Shown one piece after another: positions 36,033 through 47,259 of a stretch of DNA of 64,000 bases. The notes below the pieces were generated by a model that searched no databases, was not told the DNA's origin, and saw only the letters and a program-made list of their open reading frames with translations. This DNA comes from Eumeta japonica. Lineage: Eukaryota > Arthropoda > Insecta > Lepidoptera > Psychidae. The position numbers and the translations under genes are program-made. The stretch is taken from the NCBI GenBank assembly GCA_005406025.1, contig BGZK01001347.1, positions 62,001 to 126,000 of the forward strand, written 5' to 3'. The stretch's first letter is position 1. Each line of letters starts with the position of its first letter.

Positions 36033-36479
36033 AATATTACTCAGTTCACATGGTTATAATAAAAGCTCCATCTCCTAGCTACATATATCTATTGTGCAAT
36101 TAATTCATACTAGATGTATTCGGCTCCAGAACTGAACCGGCGAGTTTACAACAAGTAGTAAAAGACAGTATTTATTAAAACTAAAATATCCGAATGCGGT
36201 ACATAAATTTTTTAAAGATAGTTTATGAACTGAAAAGCAAAAAATAAGTAAGTAAATCTAAGACTAGCTAAGTCAAATGTACGTGCGCGAAGATAAAAAT
36301 ATCATTTAAAACAAAATGTGGTGAAAATGGTACTAAATTACATTATTAGAAATGATAATAATTTGTAGAATTTAAAGCAGTTGGATCCCTTTTGTTTAAA
36401 AAATCTATAGAAATATAACGAAAGAATCACCAGTGCTTATTGCTACGTCAGCAAATGTTTGCCAGAAGTTTTTAACACT

Positions 36480-36800
36480 GTAAACAATAAGTGACCGATT
36501 ACCGACGTCCATGGTCTACTGCTTCACCATAACGTATCCATGCATTCACACTCAATACAAGGAAATTCCTGGACAGCGCACCAGTCGAACCTTCTTCTCT
36601 TGAAGGTGAATCTCCTCAAACCATCATCGTCATCAAGTCACCTCCTAATAATCCGGATTTGGCAGCATGTGAATTATTTGGATCAAAATAAAAGTCAACT
36701 AGGGAAAAAAGTTTTCATCACCGAAAGATACAATGACCACACTGAGTGGGCGGATGAGGTCTGGTACATACTGAAAAATGGGTTTTGAAAACTGACTTAA
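36480..36800 (+). mobile_element. Second mariner/Tc1-type transposase relic
   Basis: Broken frames carry LLLHHNVSMHSH (cf. HHDNAxxHT, with D changed to N) and, after a frameshift, SPPNNPDLAACELFGSK (cf. HPPYSPDLAPCDFFLFP) and a LREK-like STREKSF. The order and spacing are those of the second and third catalytic motifs of mariner-type DDE transposases. Only this C-terminal part is recognisable. The element is dead, and its ends were not identified. Confidence 0.65.
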
Positions 36801-37194
36801 GCATATGAAACTTTGTGTAGACACCGATTGAGAGTCATTTAAGAAATATTAATAAAAAAATTTATAACTTTTAGTAAATTTTTGTGATGCCATAAAACTT
36901 TCCGAATTCGCTATGCACAGAAGAAGTAAATAGGAAAACGGTTTGAAATTACACTTAAACATTTTATTTTTAGTTGTAACTTCAGAAAAATTTCGAAATT
37001 ACTACATAAGCTGTCCTCGTCTTCCTCCAGATGCTGTATATGTCGTTTCTATTGATATAGAAATCGGTCACGACTTTTTGATATTATATTTTGGCAGACA
37101 CGCGAAAGCGTAACGCAAAATAATTTAGTTTAGGCGTTACTCCAAAATTATAAACACCTACAAAAAAAATAGAAAAGCGGTTAACCCTGTAGGC

Positions 37195-37500
37195 CAACTC
37201 TGAAACTTCTCGCTATTTTCGAGTTCGAAACACTCTAAAATATACAGGATTTGGCGCGATTTTTTTAGTAAAAAATTTTTTAGAATGCGAATTGATCGAT
37301 ACAGAATTTTAGAGTTTTTTTAAGAGATTTTTTTTATTTTTTGGTTTTGATATCTCGTAAACAAATTAATCAATTTTGACTGAACTAGCGACAATCAACG
37401 TAGGTTTTTAAGTTCCATAAAATAATTTAGAACATGCTTTTAAATAGATACAAATTTCCGGAGTATTATGAAAAAATCCCTTTTTACGATTTTTTCGTTC
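37195..37500. repeat. Probable dispersed repeat flanking the hairpin
   Basis: TGAAACTTCTCGCTATTTTC, GGATTTGGCGCGATTTTTTT and twice GATATCTC(G/C)(T/C)AAACAAAT at about 37350 and 37503. The sentence-like repetition GATATCTCG.AAACAAAT..A..GATTTTG suggests an internal duplication. Likely transposon-derived. Confidence 0.4.
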
Positions 37501-37523
37501 ACGATATCTCCCAAACAAATCAA

Positions 37524-37667
37524 ACGATTTTGCCGGTCTTACGGCGATTGACGTGTTTTTTTAATTTCAAGAGCTGATTAGTTTAAATAAAACTATCAAT
37601 TCCAAAAACTAATCAGCTCCTGAAATTAAAAAAAACGCGTCAATCGCCGTAAGACCGGCAAAATCGT
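37524..37667. repeat. Long near-perfect inverted repeat (about 61-bp arms)
   Basis: Left arm 37524-37584 starts ACGATTTTGCCGGTCTTACG; right arm 37606-37667 ends CGTAAGACCGGCAAAATCGT. Between them is a loop of about 21 nt. The arms differ by two substitutions (GTG versus GCG, CAAG versus CAGG in the same reading) and one base in the T/A run (7 versus 8). A transcript would fold into a hairpin of about 60 bp. Confidence 0.95.
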
Positions 37668-37859
37668 ATACAGACATAGTTTTTTTAAATTTCTCAGAAT
37701 CTATCCATCCGAAATGTTTAAATTTTCAGAAAATCAAATATTGATAGAAGTATTTGAAATTACAAAGCTTGGCTCTAATCGATGAAGCCGTTCAAAAGGT
37801 ATAAGAGGTTTACATACATCTACACACACGCACGCACGCAAACACGCCCATGCAGACAT

Positions 37860-37995
37860 ACAGATACCATCGTAAAATCGCTTAGGACGTCAAAACGTCA
37901 AGATTTGATGAAAACTCAATTTTCGAAAAACTGGATAAAACCGATAACTTCCCGATTTTCGTAAATTTTCAATTTTCTTAGCGGGAAGTTAAAAA
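37860..37995. repeat. Dispersed repeat end, related to 7740-7960
   Basis: GTCAAAACGTCAAGATTTGA, GAAAACTCAATTTTCG, GATAACTTCCCGATTTTCG and finally AGCGGGAAGTTAAAAA. GGGAAGTT also ends a related fragment at about 1362. Class unknown. Confidence 0.45.
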
Positions 37996-38219
37996 GATGG
38001 AGTCCTTGCGTTAGAATATACAGTTTTACTTGCAGATTAAAGAGCTTGCGTCTACACTTCACAGTCGAATTTTTAACGCTACAAGCTATTTACGCCAATC
38101 AACGATATACGATAAAACATTCTGCCGGAAATTGTCGTACAAAAATACATTACTTGAACATAGGTATTTACGAAAATATGTCTATTTAATAGAAACACCG
38201 TAAGACAATTTCATTTTTA

Positions 38220-38400
38220 ATTTGGCGGCGTGCACCGGAGGGCGGTGTGCGGCGGGCGGCGGGGGGCGACGGGGGGCGGCCTTCGTGAGAAAACGGCGCG
38301 GTAATATTCACAATATTGAAATTACGAGAGCCGAGAGCATCGAATGCATCCCCCGGGAGCTGACACACGCCGTGACAACTGTGCCGCCCTCCCGAATATT
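38220..38400. promoter_or_regulatory. GC-rich island (candidate regulatory element)
   Basis: GGGCGGCGGGGGGCGACGGG is followed by unique sequence with GAGAGCCGAGAGCATCG and ATGCATCCCCCGGGAGCTG, flanked by TTTTTAATTTGG and AATATTAACGGG. No coding evidence. Confidence 0.35.
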
Positions 38401-38469
38401 AACGGGAATGAAAAATAACTATAAATAATAAACGAATTATAATAAATCTCAACAGAATGGCAACACAAG

Positions 38470-41050
38470 TGGAAGATAAATTACGTCAGCTAACTTTCCT
38501 AGTTAAAAAAATACATATATTAAAAAGAAAAATACTAAAACAAAAATCGTGCGCGTGTAACCTTTCCGCGCGCTTGGAGTAAAACTTTTTTGACTTTTAC
38601 GATAATCATTACCAAAAAGATAAATAATAAAAAAATATGTCGTTTTATAATTTATTTTCTTTGATAAAGCAATTTTGACCTTTCCGTATTTGTGAGAGCC
38701 CTTGGACCTAATAAAATATTTTTACAAATATAAATTGTACTTATATAATTACATAGAATTACATTTAAATTCAATGATAGTTAGTTATTCCAATAAACGA
38801 CGAAGCACTTAACGTATAATTGAAAAATCTATGCCACTATATGATGCATCAATATCCATAGTGTTTTGTCTACCTATAGTAAGAAATTTGGAAAAAAATA
38901 TTTTATAAATTATAATGTAATATTAATTTTAATAATAAAATTATAAATTATAATGATCATCTTCTTAATTTTGGTGTGATAAAATTATAAATTTTATTGA
39001 TTAGCTTTTTAATTTTGTTACTTAATAACTTACATCTTTTAGACCGCGGTTCATGATTAGTTTGCTGGTTTTTGCGTTTATTTGCCAATGAAGATGTAAA
39101 ATTTTCCTCCGAGTCAGTCATATGAATTTTTAACAACACTTGTTTTATAATGTTTCAAAAGTGTTTGTTTATTGCACCTGCATCTTTATAAAAATTTTAC
39201 ATAATAATTGTCAATTAAAATAAGCACTGTAATCACAGAGATTAGTCCGAAAATTGTTACTTCCGTTTAAAAAAGATTCGAGTTACTCTTAAGTCGCGCC
39301 TAGAGGAGTTTTACTTCAAAAAAAAAACAAAATGGCACATTGCATGTGTCGTTCTGAAATAAAGTGCATAAGTTACTGCTTTCATAATGCCGGATGCCGA
39401 GGTACACCCATGTCACCTAGATTGAAACCACATTTGTAACCTCCTGAAAATTATGAAATGAATCGTAATTAAATCTTCATTCATTTTATACATATCACAC
39501 CCTTGTTTACGCATACGAGTTGTTTTTAAAAAATTATAATTTCCCTGTATTATATAAATTTATAATTATTTTTTATTTTAGGGCAAAATTAAAATATGTA
39601 ATTTTCAAATTTTGAGCTATCAATGGAATAGCCACAATGTAACGACCACAAACTTGTACAAAATACCTAAATAAAGCAATGCTTGGAATTTTTTGTTTCT
39701 ATCTCGTTTTTTCGGGATAGACTCTTATACAGATAAGCTTGAAAAGCAAAACTTTACCAAAATAAAAATACAGCGTAATCGTTGGGGCCGTTTTCGAGAC
39801 ACTTATATATAATTTTTTTTGACTAATGCCAGTTTTGGATCAAAGCGATAGAGCGATAGAATAGAGAGATAAAAGCAAAATCATGCGTTTTGGACACAAA
39901 TCGTCCGGGAAGCTTCTTAGACTGTTGCCATTTTCAACTTAACACTTATATGCTCATAAATTAAGGCTTATTTATTTCATTTTGTCAATTTGGTACAAGC
40001 CGTCTGAAGCGCGCTGCACATGAAACCAAATAAAACTGTAATCTCTTACTTAGAAAAGTTAATAATAATTTAGGCACCATAATTGTTAATAATTTGAATA
40101 CTACCCTTAAATCATGACGTAGGCGATCAATAATTTATTTAATTTGACAATTTTATAATGAACTAAATAGAACGAAGTAAATTTGGCAGCATTTTACGTT
40201 ATAACTTTATTTTTAGGTTGTATCATTATTAATTTCGTTATCTGAAAGCCATTTCTTTCCAAAACCTACAGCGTTAATTGTAGTTTTCATATATAATGTA
40301 TAACTACAATGTAAAAACTCGTGATATTACTCGTATAGATTAGTCCCGAGGGAAGGCGCGTTAACACTGTATTTCGAATGTTTACCATTTATCGTTCATG
40401 ATTCAAAAGTAATATTGTGATGCTATTTTTATGTATTACAAATAAACATTCTAACGATAGTCCATTCGTTAGAATAAATGTGATTTATTACACAAAAAGT
40501 CTTTGACTTCACTTTCCAAAAGAACACTCAGCAAAAAATCCAAAAAAAAATAATGTAAATACATCCCTGTTTTGTGTAACCAATATCTGCCTGTGCCTTT
40601 ACAAAATATGCGTTATACAATTACTGCAATACCCGTCCCCGCTCCGGTAATAATAGAGAAGCCTCCGATTGAAGACGAAAAGAACGAGCGACTGAATTAA
40701 TTCAAGGAGCGTAGAAACGGCGGAACATAATGACAGGAACATAATGACTTTTCGTCTTTGAATACCTCTTACGTGCACGTTATGTATAAGTAACAAATGA
40801 GAAAACCATAGTAAGAAGAAGACATAGTAAGAAGACATAATTTTTTCTTTATTTTCTTTATTTTTTCATTATTTCTTTGTAAATATTGCTGTTTATTTCA
40901 ATACATAGAAATGCATAACACAATATGAACAATTTTGTTCTTGCTAAAGATATCACTCTCAATTCAGTCATTTCGTGGCGCTAAATGATAAAAATATTGA
41001 TAGGAGTATATTAATAATAATAACAACTTCATGAAGAAACATTATACTAC
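38470..41050. other. AT-rich intergenic, nothing recognised
   Basis: No gene or transposon recognised. A small palindrome, ATTCTAACGA-TAGTCCAT-TCGTTAGAAT, sits at about 40450-40476. Confidence 0.45.
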
Positions 41051-41059
41051 TTAAATTCG

Positions 41060-41410
41060 ACAAAGCGCCGCGTGCAGTATATGAAAAGCGAAAAACCTCC
41101 GTTTTCTTGCTGTCCAACTATCGATCAGCCGGGCAGCAGCAGCGAGCGCCGACCGCAAAAAAGCCTCCTCGGACCCCCGCAAATGCGGAACTCCAGAAGC
41201 GATGTAAACATTACTGTAAACAACACAACAAACACTACACGCTTTGAGTGTATCTAACACAAAAAGCAAAAGTGTCGCGTAAAATATGAGATCACTTAGC
41301 AAGAAGTAGCAATCACACCTAACGAGAAAAACTCGCCGGCAGCCTCCCACTCTCTGCCGCGCGCGCCTGTTGACGCTCGGAGACTTACGTTTTGTACGAC
41401 GTCCGCCGCG
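41060..41410. other. Balanced to GC-rich unique block
   Basis: Contains CGGGCAGCAGCAGCGAGCGC and CTCTGCCGCGCGCGCC. A plus-strand frame of 61 codons lacks an ATG at its start and has no splice pattern or homology I know. Could be a conserved element or an unrecognised untranslated exon. Confidence 0.25.
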
Positions 41411-41739
41411 TTATTTATTAACCACTTATAAAGGCGAATTCTTACATTCGAGTCGGATATTTTTATGTATTCAATTATTTCCCGAGTATATTATTGAAAA
41501 AAATGTTTTCTTTAATCGATTACCCCAAAAATGATAAATGATGACAAAATGAGCCGCGAGTCGCTGACTGATTTGTATGTGGCTAATTACACTACGCGCA
41601 AAAGAAGCCTTCAAGAAACATGGAACAGGAAATGTGAATATTCTCTCCATAAATGAAATCTATTGAAAAAGGATAGTCTCTGTATTCTTTGTATTCATTT
41701 CTATATTTTCTTCAACTCAGTTTCCCTCACGAGATCGAT

Positions 41740-42000
41740 TCAAGAACCCTGACGCTGTCGGCACGATTTAGAACGCGACTGTACCGGGGCTATATGTTTA
41801 GGCGAGGAGCGCGGCGGGTGTCGCGAACTAATCGGATAATGCGTCGGTTGGGGCCGCACACGCGCCGTCGCCGCGCACCTTCTAATTGAATCACCGCCGC
41901 CGGCGCCCGGCCGCGGCCCGCGCCGGCCCTGGCCGCCGCCGCCGCGCGACCCGGACGACGCCGGCGACACGATCTGCGAAAGCCATTAACGGCCGTAAAT
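41740..42000. promoter_or_regulatory. GC-rich island with ATTA sites (candidate regulatory element)
   Basis: CTAATCGGATAATGCG and CTTCTAATTGAATCACC border a block of CCGCCGCCGGCGCCCGGCCG; CCATTAACGGCC follows. No coding pattern. Confidence 0.4.
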
Positions 42001-42009
42001 CGCTATCGG

Positions 42010-43120
42010 AATTTTTTTGAAACCCACTACAGATCATAATTCGGTATCATTACGTTTTTAATTGAGTTGCTTGTTTGGTGATCGTCACTTTGAGTAGTGC
42101 ATCGTTATGTCAAATAGTCAAAAAGTTAGTCAATTTTAATTATTTTCCCTGTTTTCAATTTTTGATACAAAAAAAAAAGTATCAAATATTGTTATTAAAG
42201 ATAGAATCTAATTCCAAAGTCTAGTTTTCCTAGAAATGAATCCTTCCTTAAGTTGTTCTTATACATTTTGGATGGTTTCGAAAGAGCTGCTTGGATTTTT
42301 AAAAGTATCTTAGGAACATAGTTTTAGCATCAACATTTTAATTTCAGTTACATTTAATCTCACTAATTAATATTGGTCTTTATTACCATAAGTAACAATT
42401 AATTAATTTATGGGATTATAAAGCAGACAGATATATATATAAAAAAAACTGTAATGCGAGCTATCTGCAATTTTCAGAAGTAATTTACAAAAATTTCTTG
42501 CATTTCGGGGCAGTGACGGAATAATATTCGAACAATAATTAATCTAAAACGTTTTAACTAAGGATACGGAATTGTAATTTCGAAACGGGTGTAGTTATTT
42601 TAATAAATCAAAGGCGTAACTTGTTAAATTTTGAATTCGCTAAATAATAGATATGTTCAATCAAAGAGTTAAAAACTAAAGAACTGTAAATTTACAAGAT
42701 TTCGTATAAAATGTCAACGCATCTTTATGGTCCAATTATTCTAAAAGTAAATCACTGTAATAGCAATCGATTAAAAAAATATCACCAAAGCTTCGTTGCA
42801 TTATTAATGTGCTAATAAAAAGCATTTAACTTCCAAAAAGATATATGCGAATGATGAAAATATGTGAAATCTATTGCTACCCATAAAATGTAAACATGGA
42901 TTTGTTTACATAGAATTCATAATAATGTTTAAGCCTGATAGTCTGGAACTATTATTATCTAGGAATAATGGGAAAATTCGATGAACACACTAACCCGAAG
43001 CGAAAAATATGAAAGTTCTTTATCAAAGTCAAAATACATCCCTCTTAAAATCGCTATAACTATTTTAGTATTTTATAGACATTATACAAAAAGCTCGTAC
43101 GATTAATAAAAAGTGTGTGT
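42010..43120. other. AT-rich intergenic, nothing recognised
   Basis: Low-complexity AT-rich sequence without recognised features. Confidence 0.5.
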
Positions 43121-43129
43121 GTATTAGTG

Positions 43130-43270
43130 TACACGCGTAAGAAGTGAAACTTCTTTATGACATCATTTTTCGAAAAATGATTTACTATTTACATCTTCAC
43201 AGAAATTGGTTGAATAAAGCTAAATTAGATAAAGTTTATGCAAAAGGCTTTTATTATCATAGACATGGAC
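43130..43270. repeat. Dispersed repeat fragment with GAAGTGAAACTTC palindrome
   Basis: CGCGTAAGAAGTGAAACTTC then TTATGACATCATTTTTCG. The motif GAAGTTTCACTTC recurs inverted at about 44041-44053 in the LTR. Similar blocks are common in lepidopteran repeats. Confidence 0.5.
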
Positions 43271-43614
43271 ACAAAAATAATACAATTATTTCACCTTCTC
43301 TACTAAGATTATAGCATTTCATTGATTATAATAGAATTATTACTATTATTGTTATCGTTATTATATATTTTGTAATTAATGGCTTAACTCACTGATATTT
43401 ACAATCAAAAACTAAGGTTAACCTGAAATAACCTTAAAAAAATAAATACCGTAATCACACCCACGTGTTGAATGTATTAGAAAAAAGGTTTAATTACTTA
43501 CTTCTGTTAGAAATCCACTGGAATTATAATAAATATCTTTTATTCTTTTTGCCAATAACTGTATAAATTTTTTTTCGCTAATCACTTAATTGAAACATTA
43601 TTTAATTTCATGTA

Positions 43615-43803
43615 GGAGACTTGGTAATGGTATATGTACCTAGAAGGGTGATAGGTAAAACTTTTCAATTAATGCGATGTTATAAAGGGCCATATAGAAT
43701 TGTAGGAAAATTATCGAACGCTACATATAAAATCGAGTCACTCAATGAAAGAATGTGAGATATAGTTCATGTATGTCGGTTGAAAAGGTTTCAACTTAGA
43801 TAA
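43615..43803 (+). pseudogene. Ty3/gypsy-type pol remnant: integrase C-terminal domain
   Basis: A 63-codon stretch beginning GDLVMVYVPRRV and containing KGPYRIVGKLSNATYKIE, then DIVHVCRLKRF before TAA. This is the GPY/F-module end of a Ty3/gypsy integrase. An in-frame TGA at 43756-43758 breaks it, and nothing of protease, RT or RNase H is recognisable upstream. It is followed directly by a probable LTR, as expected for the 3' end of such an element. A dead fragment. Confidence 0.85.
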
Positions 43804-43844
43804 TAGGAAAATGTAATATATACAAACTGTAAATAGATCTAGGG

Positions 43845-44280
43845 TGTTGACAGAAAGTATATGTGACAGGTGCCTTAGTAACAATTATGTTTATGCCACG
43901 ATGACATTAATAACATTGAATAAATATGGCGCGTAACGGAAAAATGTTACCCAGAAATAAAGATGGCACGTAACAGATAAAGATGGCGCGTAACAGAAAA
44001 ACATTACATTGCTATAAAATTTCTCCCATACGCCGATAAAGAAGTTTCACTTCAAAAATACGTCGACACGCTTAAGAGGAAAAGGGCAAGTTGCATAAAT
44101 AAGCCACTTCGCCGACGTACACGGTAAGTGACGTATAAAAAGCTTTGAAGTCCGTGTTTACTATTCGTACGAGAAAACGTTGGCTTGGAAAAGTACCCCT
44201 AGGTGGACGCGCTGGACATCGCTAACTCGTTTAGCAGAAGCCGAGGTACACTTGTTTGCTGAGGACAGCGCCTGACATTA
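43845..44280 (+). mobile_element. Probable 3' LTR of the gypsy-type remnant
   Basis: Starts with TGTTGACAGAAAG 40 bp after the pol stop. Contains three direct copies of an ATGGCRCGTAAC motif (about 43926, 43962 and 43983), a TATA-like CTATAAAATTT at about 44012 and GAAGTTTCACTTC downstream. The exact 3' edge is unclear; ...GCCTGACA near 44275 is one candidate. The 5' LTR is not in the window. Confidence 0.5.
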
Positions 44281-44639
44281 TAATAATGCATGGCCATATA
44301 TTTATTTTTATTTACCGAAAGATTCTTCTCGTTATTAAAGGATACATCACAATACTGATTACCTAACTGATCTATTAAGACACAATCTGAACGCTAAAAC
44401 TTTGTAAGTTATAAACTGCAAGTTTGTTATAATTTTTGCGACGCATATGTGCGATATCAGAAGGAATTGGGAAAAAAATTGAGTAAACGAAATATGTTTT
44501 TCCCCGTATACGAGCCTAAGTCATTGGTCTGATTACAGTGAAAGTTTGGTGATATGTTGCATGTACGCCCTTTCTCACAAAAAAATTAACATTCGTCCCC
44601 AGTTTTATTCACATTTATACTATTATACGAAACAATTGA

Positions 44640-45110
44640 AATGATTCAAAAAAATCTTTCACTAATGGGCAATTATCCTACTCCTGATTAAATTGGGCTG
44701 CCAGCGTTTACTTCTAACTTTATCCATAAATCGTAAGATGATTTTAATAATTCTTTAACCCATAAAAAACTACACTATCCCTGAGTAGATAGCTCATATT
44801 TTATTTTGATATTAGCCTTCGTCTCCGTCCGAATCGGAATTATGAATGAAAGCGGTAATTGAAAGCTAGGAGAATAGAAAAAGGAATCAGAATCAGAATC
44901 AAAAATGTGACCGGGTTGAAAAACGAATGTGGACGCGTAATCGAGATCGACGTCGAAGATGAACAAGAAGAATAAGGTCAAAGATGAAGGAATCCATTAT
45001 ACATCCACGCTGGCGGCGCTGCGGACTTCAACTGTACGGGCAAGCTACCGACAAGAAAGGGCAGAACAACGTATGCCGGGCCAGGTAGTAATCACATATT
45101 TCACCTATTG
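44640..45110 (+). repeat. Purine-array repeat family, copy 8 (complete-looking)
   Basis: Leader CATAAAAAACTACACTATCC, CTGAGTAGATAGCTCATATT; array GAATCAGAATCAGAATC and similar. The tail has GGCGGCGCTGCGGAC, CTGTACGGGCAAGC, AAGAAAGGGCAGAACAACG and CCGGGCCAGGTAG, which parallels copy 6 base for base over much of its length. Confidence 0.8.
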
Positions 45111-45349
45111 ATGTTCTGATGTTAAAAAAAAAATTCGATAATATAAAAAATACGAACACATAAAGATTGTGAAACAGTACAGTTCAGCAATGGTGTCACT
45201 TAAAACCTAATACAATACAGAAAATGTATGATCAAAAAACCTTCACAAGAGCTTTATTTGAAATGTGACAATTATTGGCATTTAAATATTATGCTTTGTT
45301 ATTATTATTTGAATATTATTTATTTTCCGATAAATAATGATAGTATGGT

Positions 45350-45660
45350 ATGTGGGTACGCGACCCCAGCGCCCCGAGCTTTAACTACTCATCCCAGCCC
45401 TTCCGAACCATTGATTTCCTTTTACCTAAAGCCCTTTCTATTCACTAGCACTCCTGCTGCAAACTCTTCCCCTCCTTTTGCTCTTACACTCCCACTTCGC
45501 CAAGCCGAGATCGATCGTGCCGACAGATTCGTGGCTAGAAGCAAACCTGATATGAAACAGTTATATTGCACTGGGCCCGAAGAACTCAGATAAAGGCAAA
45601 TCTCGTCTTGACGTGAGGGGCGCTGTTTTGAACGAAAATTATTTTCTCATATTGCTCGTA
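45350..45660 (+). other. Unassigned Pro/Ser-rich open frame (within 45228-45593)
   Basis: The open frame of 121 codons is the longest plus-strand frame in the window. Its second half (from about 45348) is Pro/Ser/Thr-rich: TPAPRALTTHPSPSEP, then ADRFVARSKPDMKQLYC. The first half is AT-rich low complexity. No known domain, no splice context, and it sits just downstream of repeat copy 8. The composition differs from neighbouring DNA. It could be a fragment of a mobile element or a processed copy of a host gene; I cannot decide. Confidence 0.25.
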
Positions 45661-45959
45661 AGATTATAACAAATTCGACAAACTTTTCTTAAAGTTGATA
45701 TGGCGGTGATGTGATTGCCGGGCCATCCGTCTAGTTCCTCACAAAAGCGAAAGGAAGCCCAGAGTTATTCGGTTTGCTATGTTGAACGTAAAAAAGTTAT
45801 GAATCCCACTAATATTGTAACGTGAAAGTTTGTGAGGATGAATGGATTTATGTACGTTACTGTTTCACAAAAATTGGAAGGGATTGTGATGAAACTTTAC
45901 TATATATATTACAGTACCATACAAAAATTCATCAGAATAATACACGCATAGACTATATA

Positions 45960-46380
45960 CGTGTATATACTAATATTTATTTTTGAGTCGTCTCCGTATT
46001 TGTACTATTAAACTGAAGAACTATACCGCTTTAAAAAAAATCATTTCAAGAAATTTACACTATGTCTGAGTAACATAGTGTACATTTTATTTTGATAGTA
46101 ATATTTTCTCTGGATTCGTATAGAATAAATGGTGCATGGGAAGTAAATCGAGAACCGGGACCGGGAACTATATTGAGTTGGGAACCGGGGTCGAAATTGA
46201 GTGTGAGACCCGGAGTACAATCAAGAATACGACCGGGACCAAAATCAGTAACGGTACCAAGAGCAGAATTAAAAGTAGGAACGAGATTGAGATTGCCAGC
46301 AAAATCGAATAATGTGTAATACTAGATTTCTACCTGCAGGTTCTCCCGCGTGAATTCGCTCTGACGCATAAATTATTTAT
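45960..46380 (+). repeat. Purine-array repeat family, copy 9
   Basis: Leader AACTATACCGCTTTAAAA, ATGTCTGAGTAACATAG; array AACCGGGACCGGGAAC, GACCGGGACCAAAATC. CTGCAGGTTCTCCCGCGTG follows in the opposite sense, suggesting a second truncated copy joined at 46330. Confidence 0.75.
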
Positions 46381-47140
46381 CATAACTCAGTCCATTCCTC
46401 ACTTCACCATTCACTCTTCGTAAGGTTCACTCCACCACCAAGGCCACTTGGACCATAGTATTTTTTTCAGTAAGCCAAGCATGTCATAATCAGAAGGTCG
46501 AGTGTAGGTTTCTGTTTTTTTTTCCTTTGAACGTTGTTGTGAGGTATTTAAAGACGTTTGAAGCTAGCAATTGTTATTTGCCTCGTAACTTCTCAGGGTA
46601 GATTTTTAAACGAGATTAACTTTTTTCTTGACGTCTGTTCAAGATCATAAAAAGCTTATATTCTACTACAAACCAAGCTCTATCTATCTTTGGAAACCGC
46701 TTTAAAATCCGTTTAGTGATTTCAGAGATATGCGTGATCAAACAAATAGACAAAAAAAATCTATTTCTTTTTTTTATCTTTCATTTTATATCATCTATTA
46801 TATTAATATTTATTAAAAGATGTTATATGTATAAAAATGAATGTTAGTATATACGTGTGTTATCGTTAAACTCCAACACCGTTCCACCGATTACCATGAG
46901 CATTGGCATGTTTTTGCATTTTTCCATGAAAAAGGTTTTTGTATTATCCGTTTTGTTGAAAAGGTTTTTGCGCTATCCCCTTTGTTTTAAGTCGATAGTA
47001 GGTGGCACTGCAGCATAGTAAATTCTATACAGTTCAACCGATCACCATAAATATTGGTGTGTGATTATACTTAAACACGGCGAATGTATTCATGGTATTC
47101 ATAGCTGTAAAGTAAAAGATTTATTTCTACAATTTTTTTA
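46381..47140. other. Intergenic repeat-like debris
   Basis: Two near-copies of GAAAAAGGTTTTTG(T/C)(A/G)(T/C)TATCC at about 46928 and 46960. CCACCGATTACCATGAGCATTGG and AACCGATCACCATAAATATTGG (split into CCACCGATTACCATGAG and AACCGATCACCATAAAT) at about 46883 and 47036 are also related. An internally repeated old element; class unknown. Confidence 0.4.
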
Positions 47141-47144
47141 TAAG

Positions 47145-47250
47145 ACGAAGATGATTGGAATCGATAGTGAAAGGAATTGACATCGAGAGCAGGATTGGGA
47201 TCAGAATCGAGAACGGAATAGCGATTGGGATCTTATTTTCATAACGGGAC
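47145..47250 (+). repeat. Purine-array repeat family, copy 10 (short)
   Basis: ATTGGAATCGATAGTG, GACATCGAGAGCAGG, TTGGGATCAGAATCGAG. Array only; leader and tail not clear. Confidence 0.65.
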
Positions 47251-47259
47251 GATATAACC

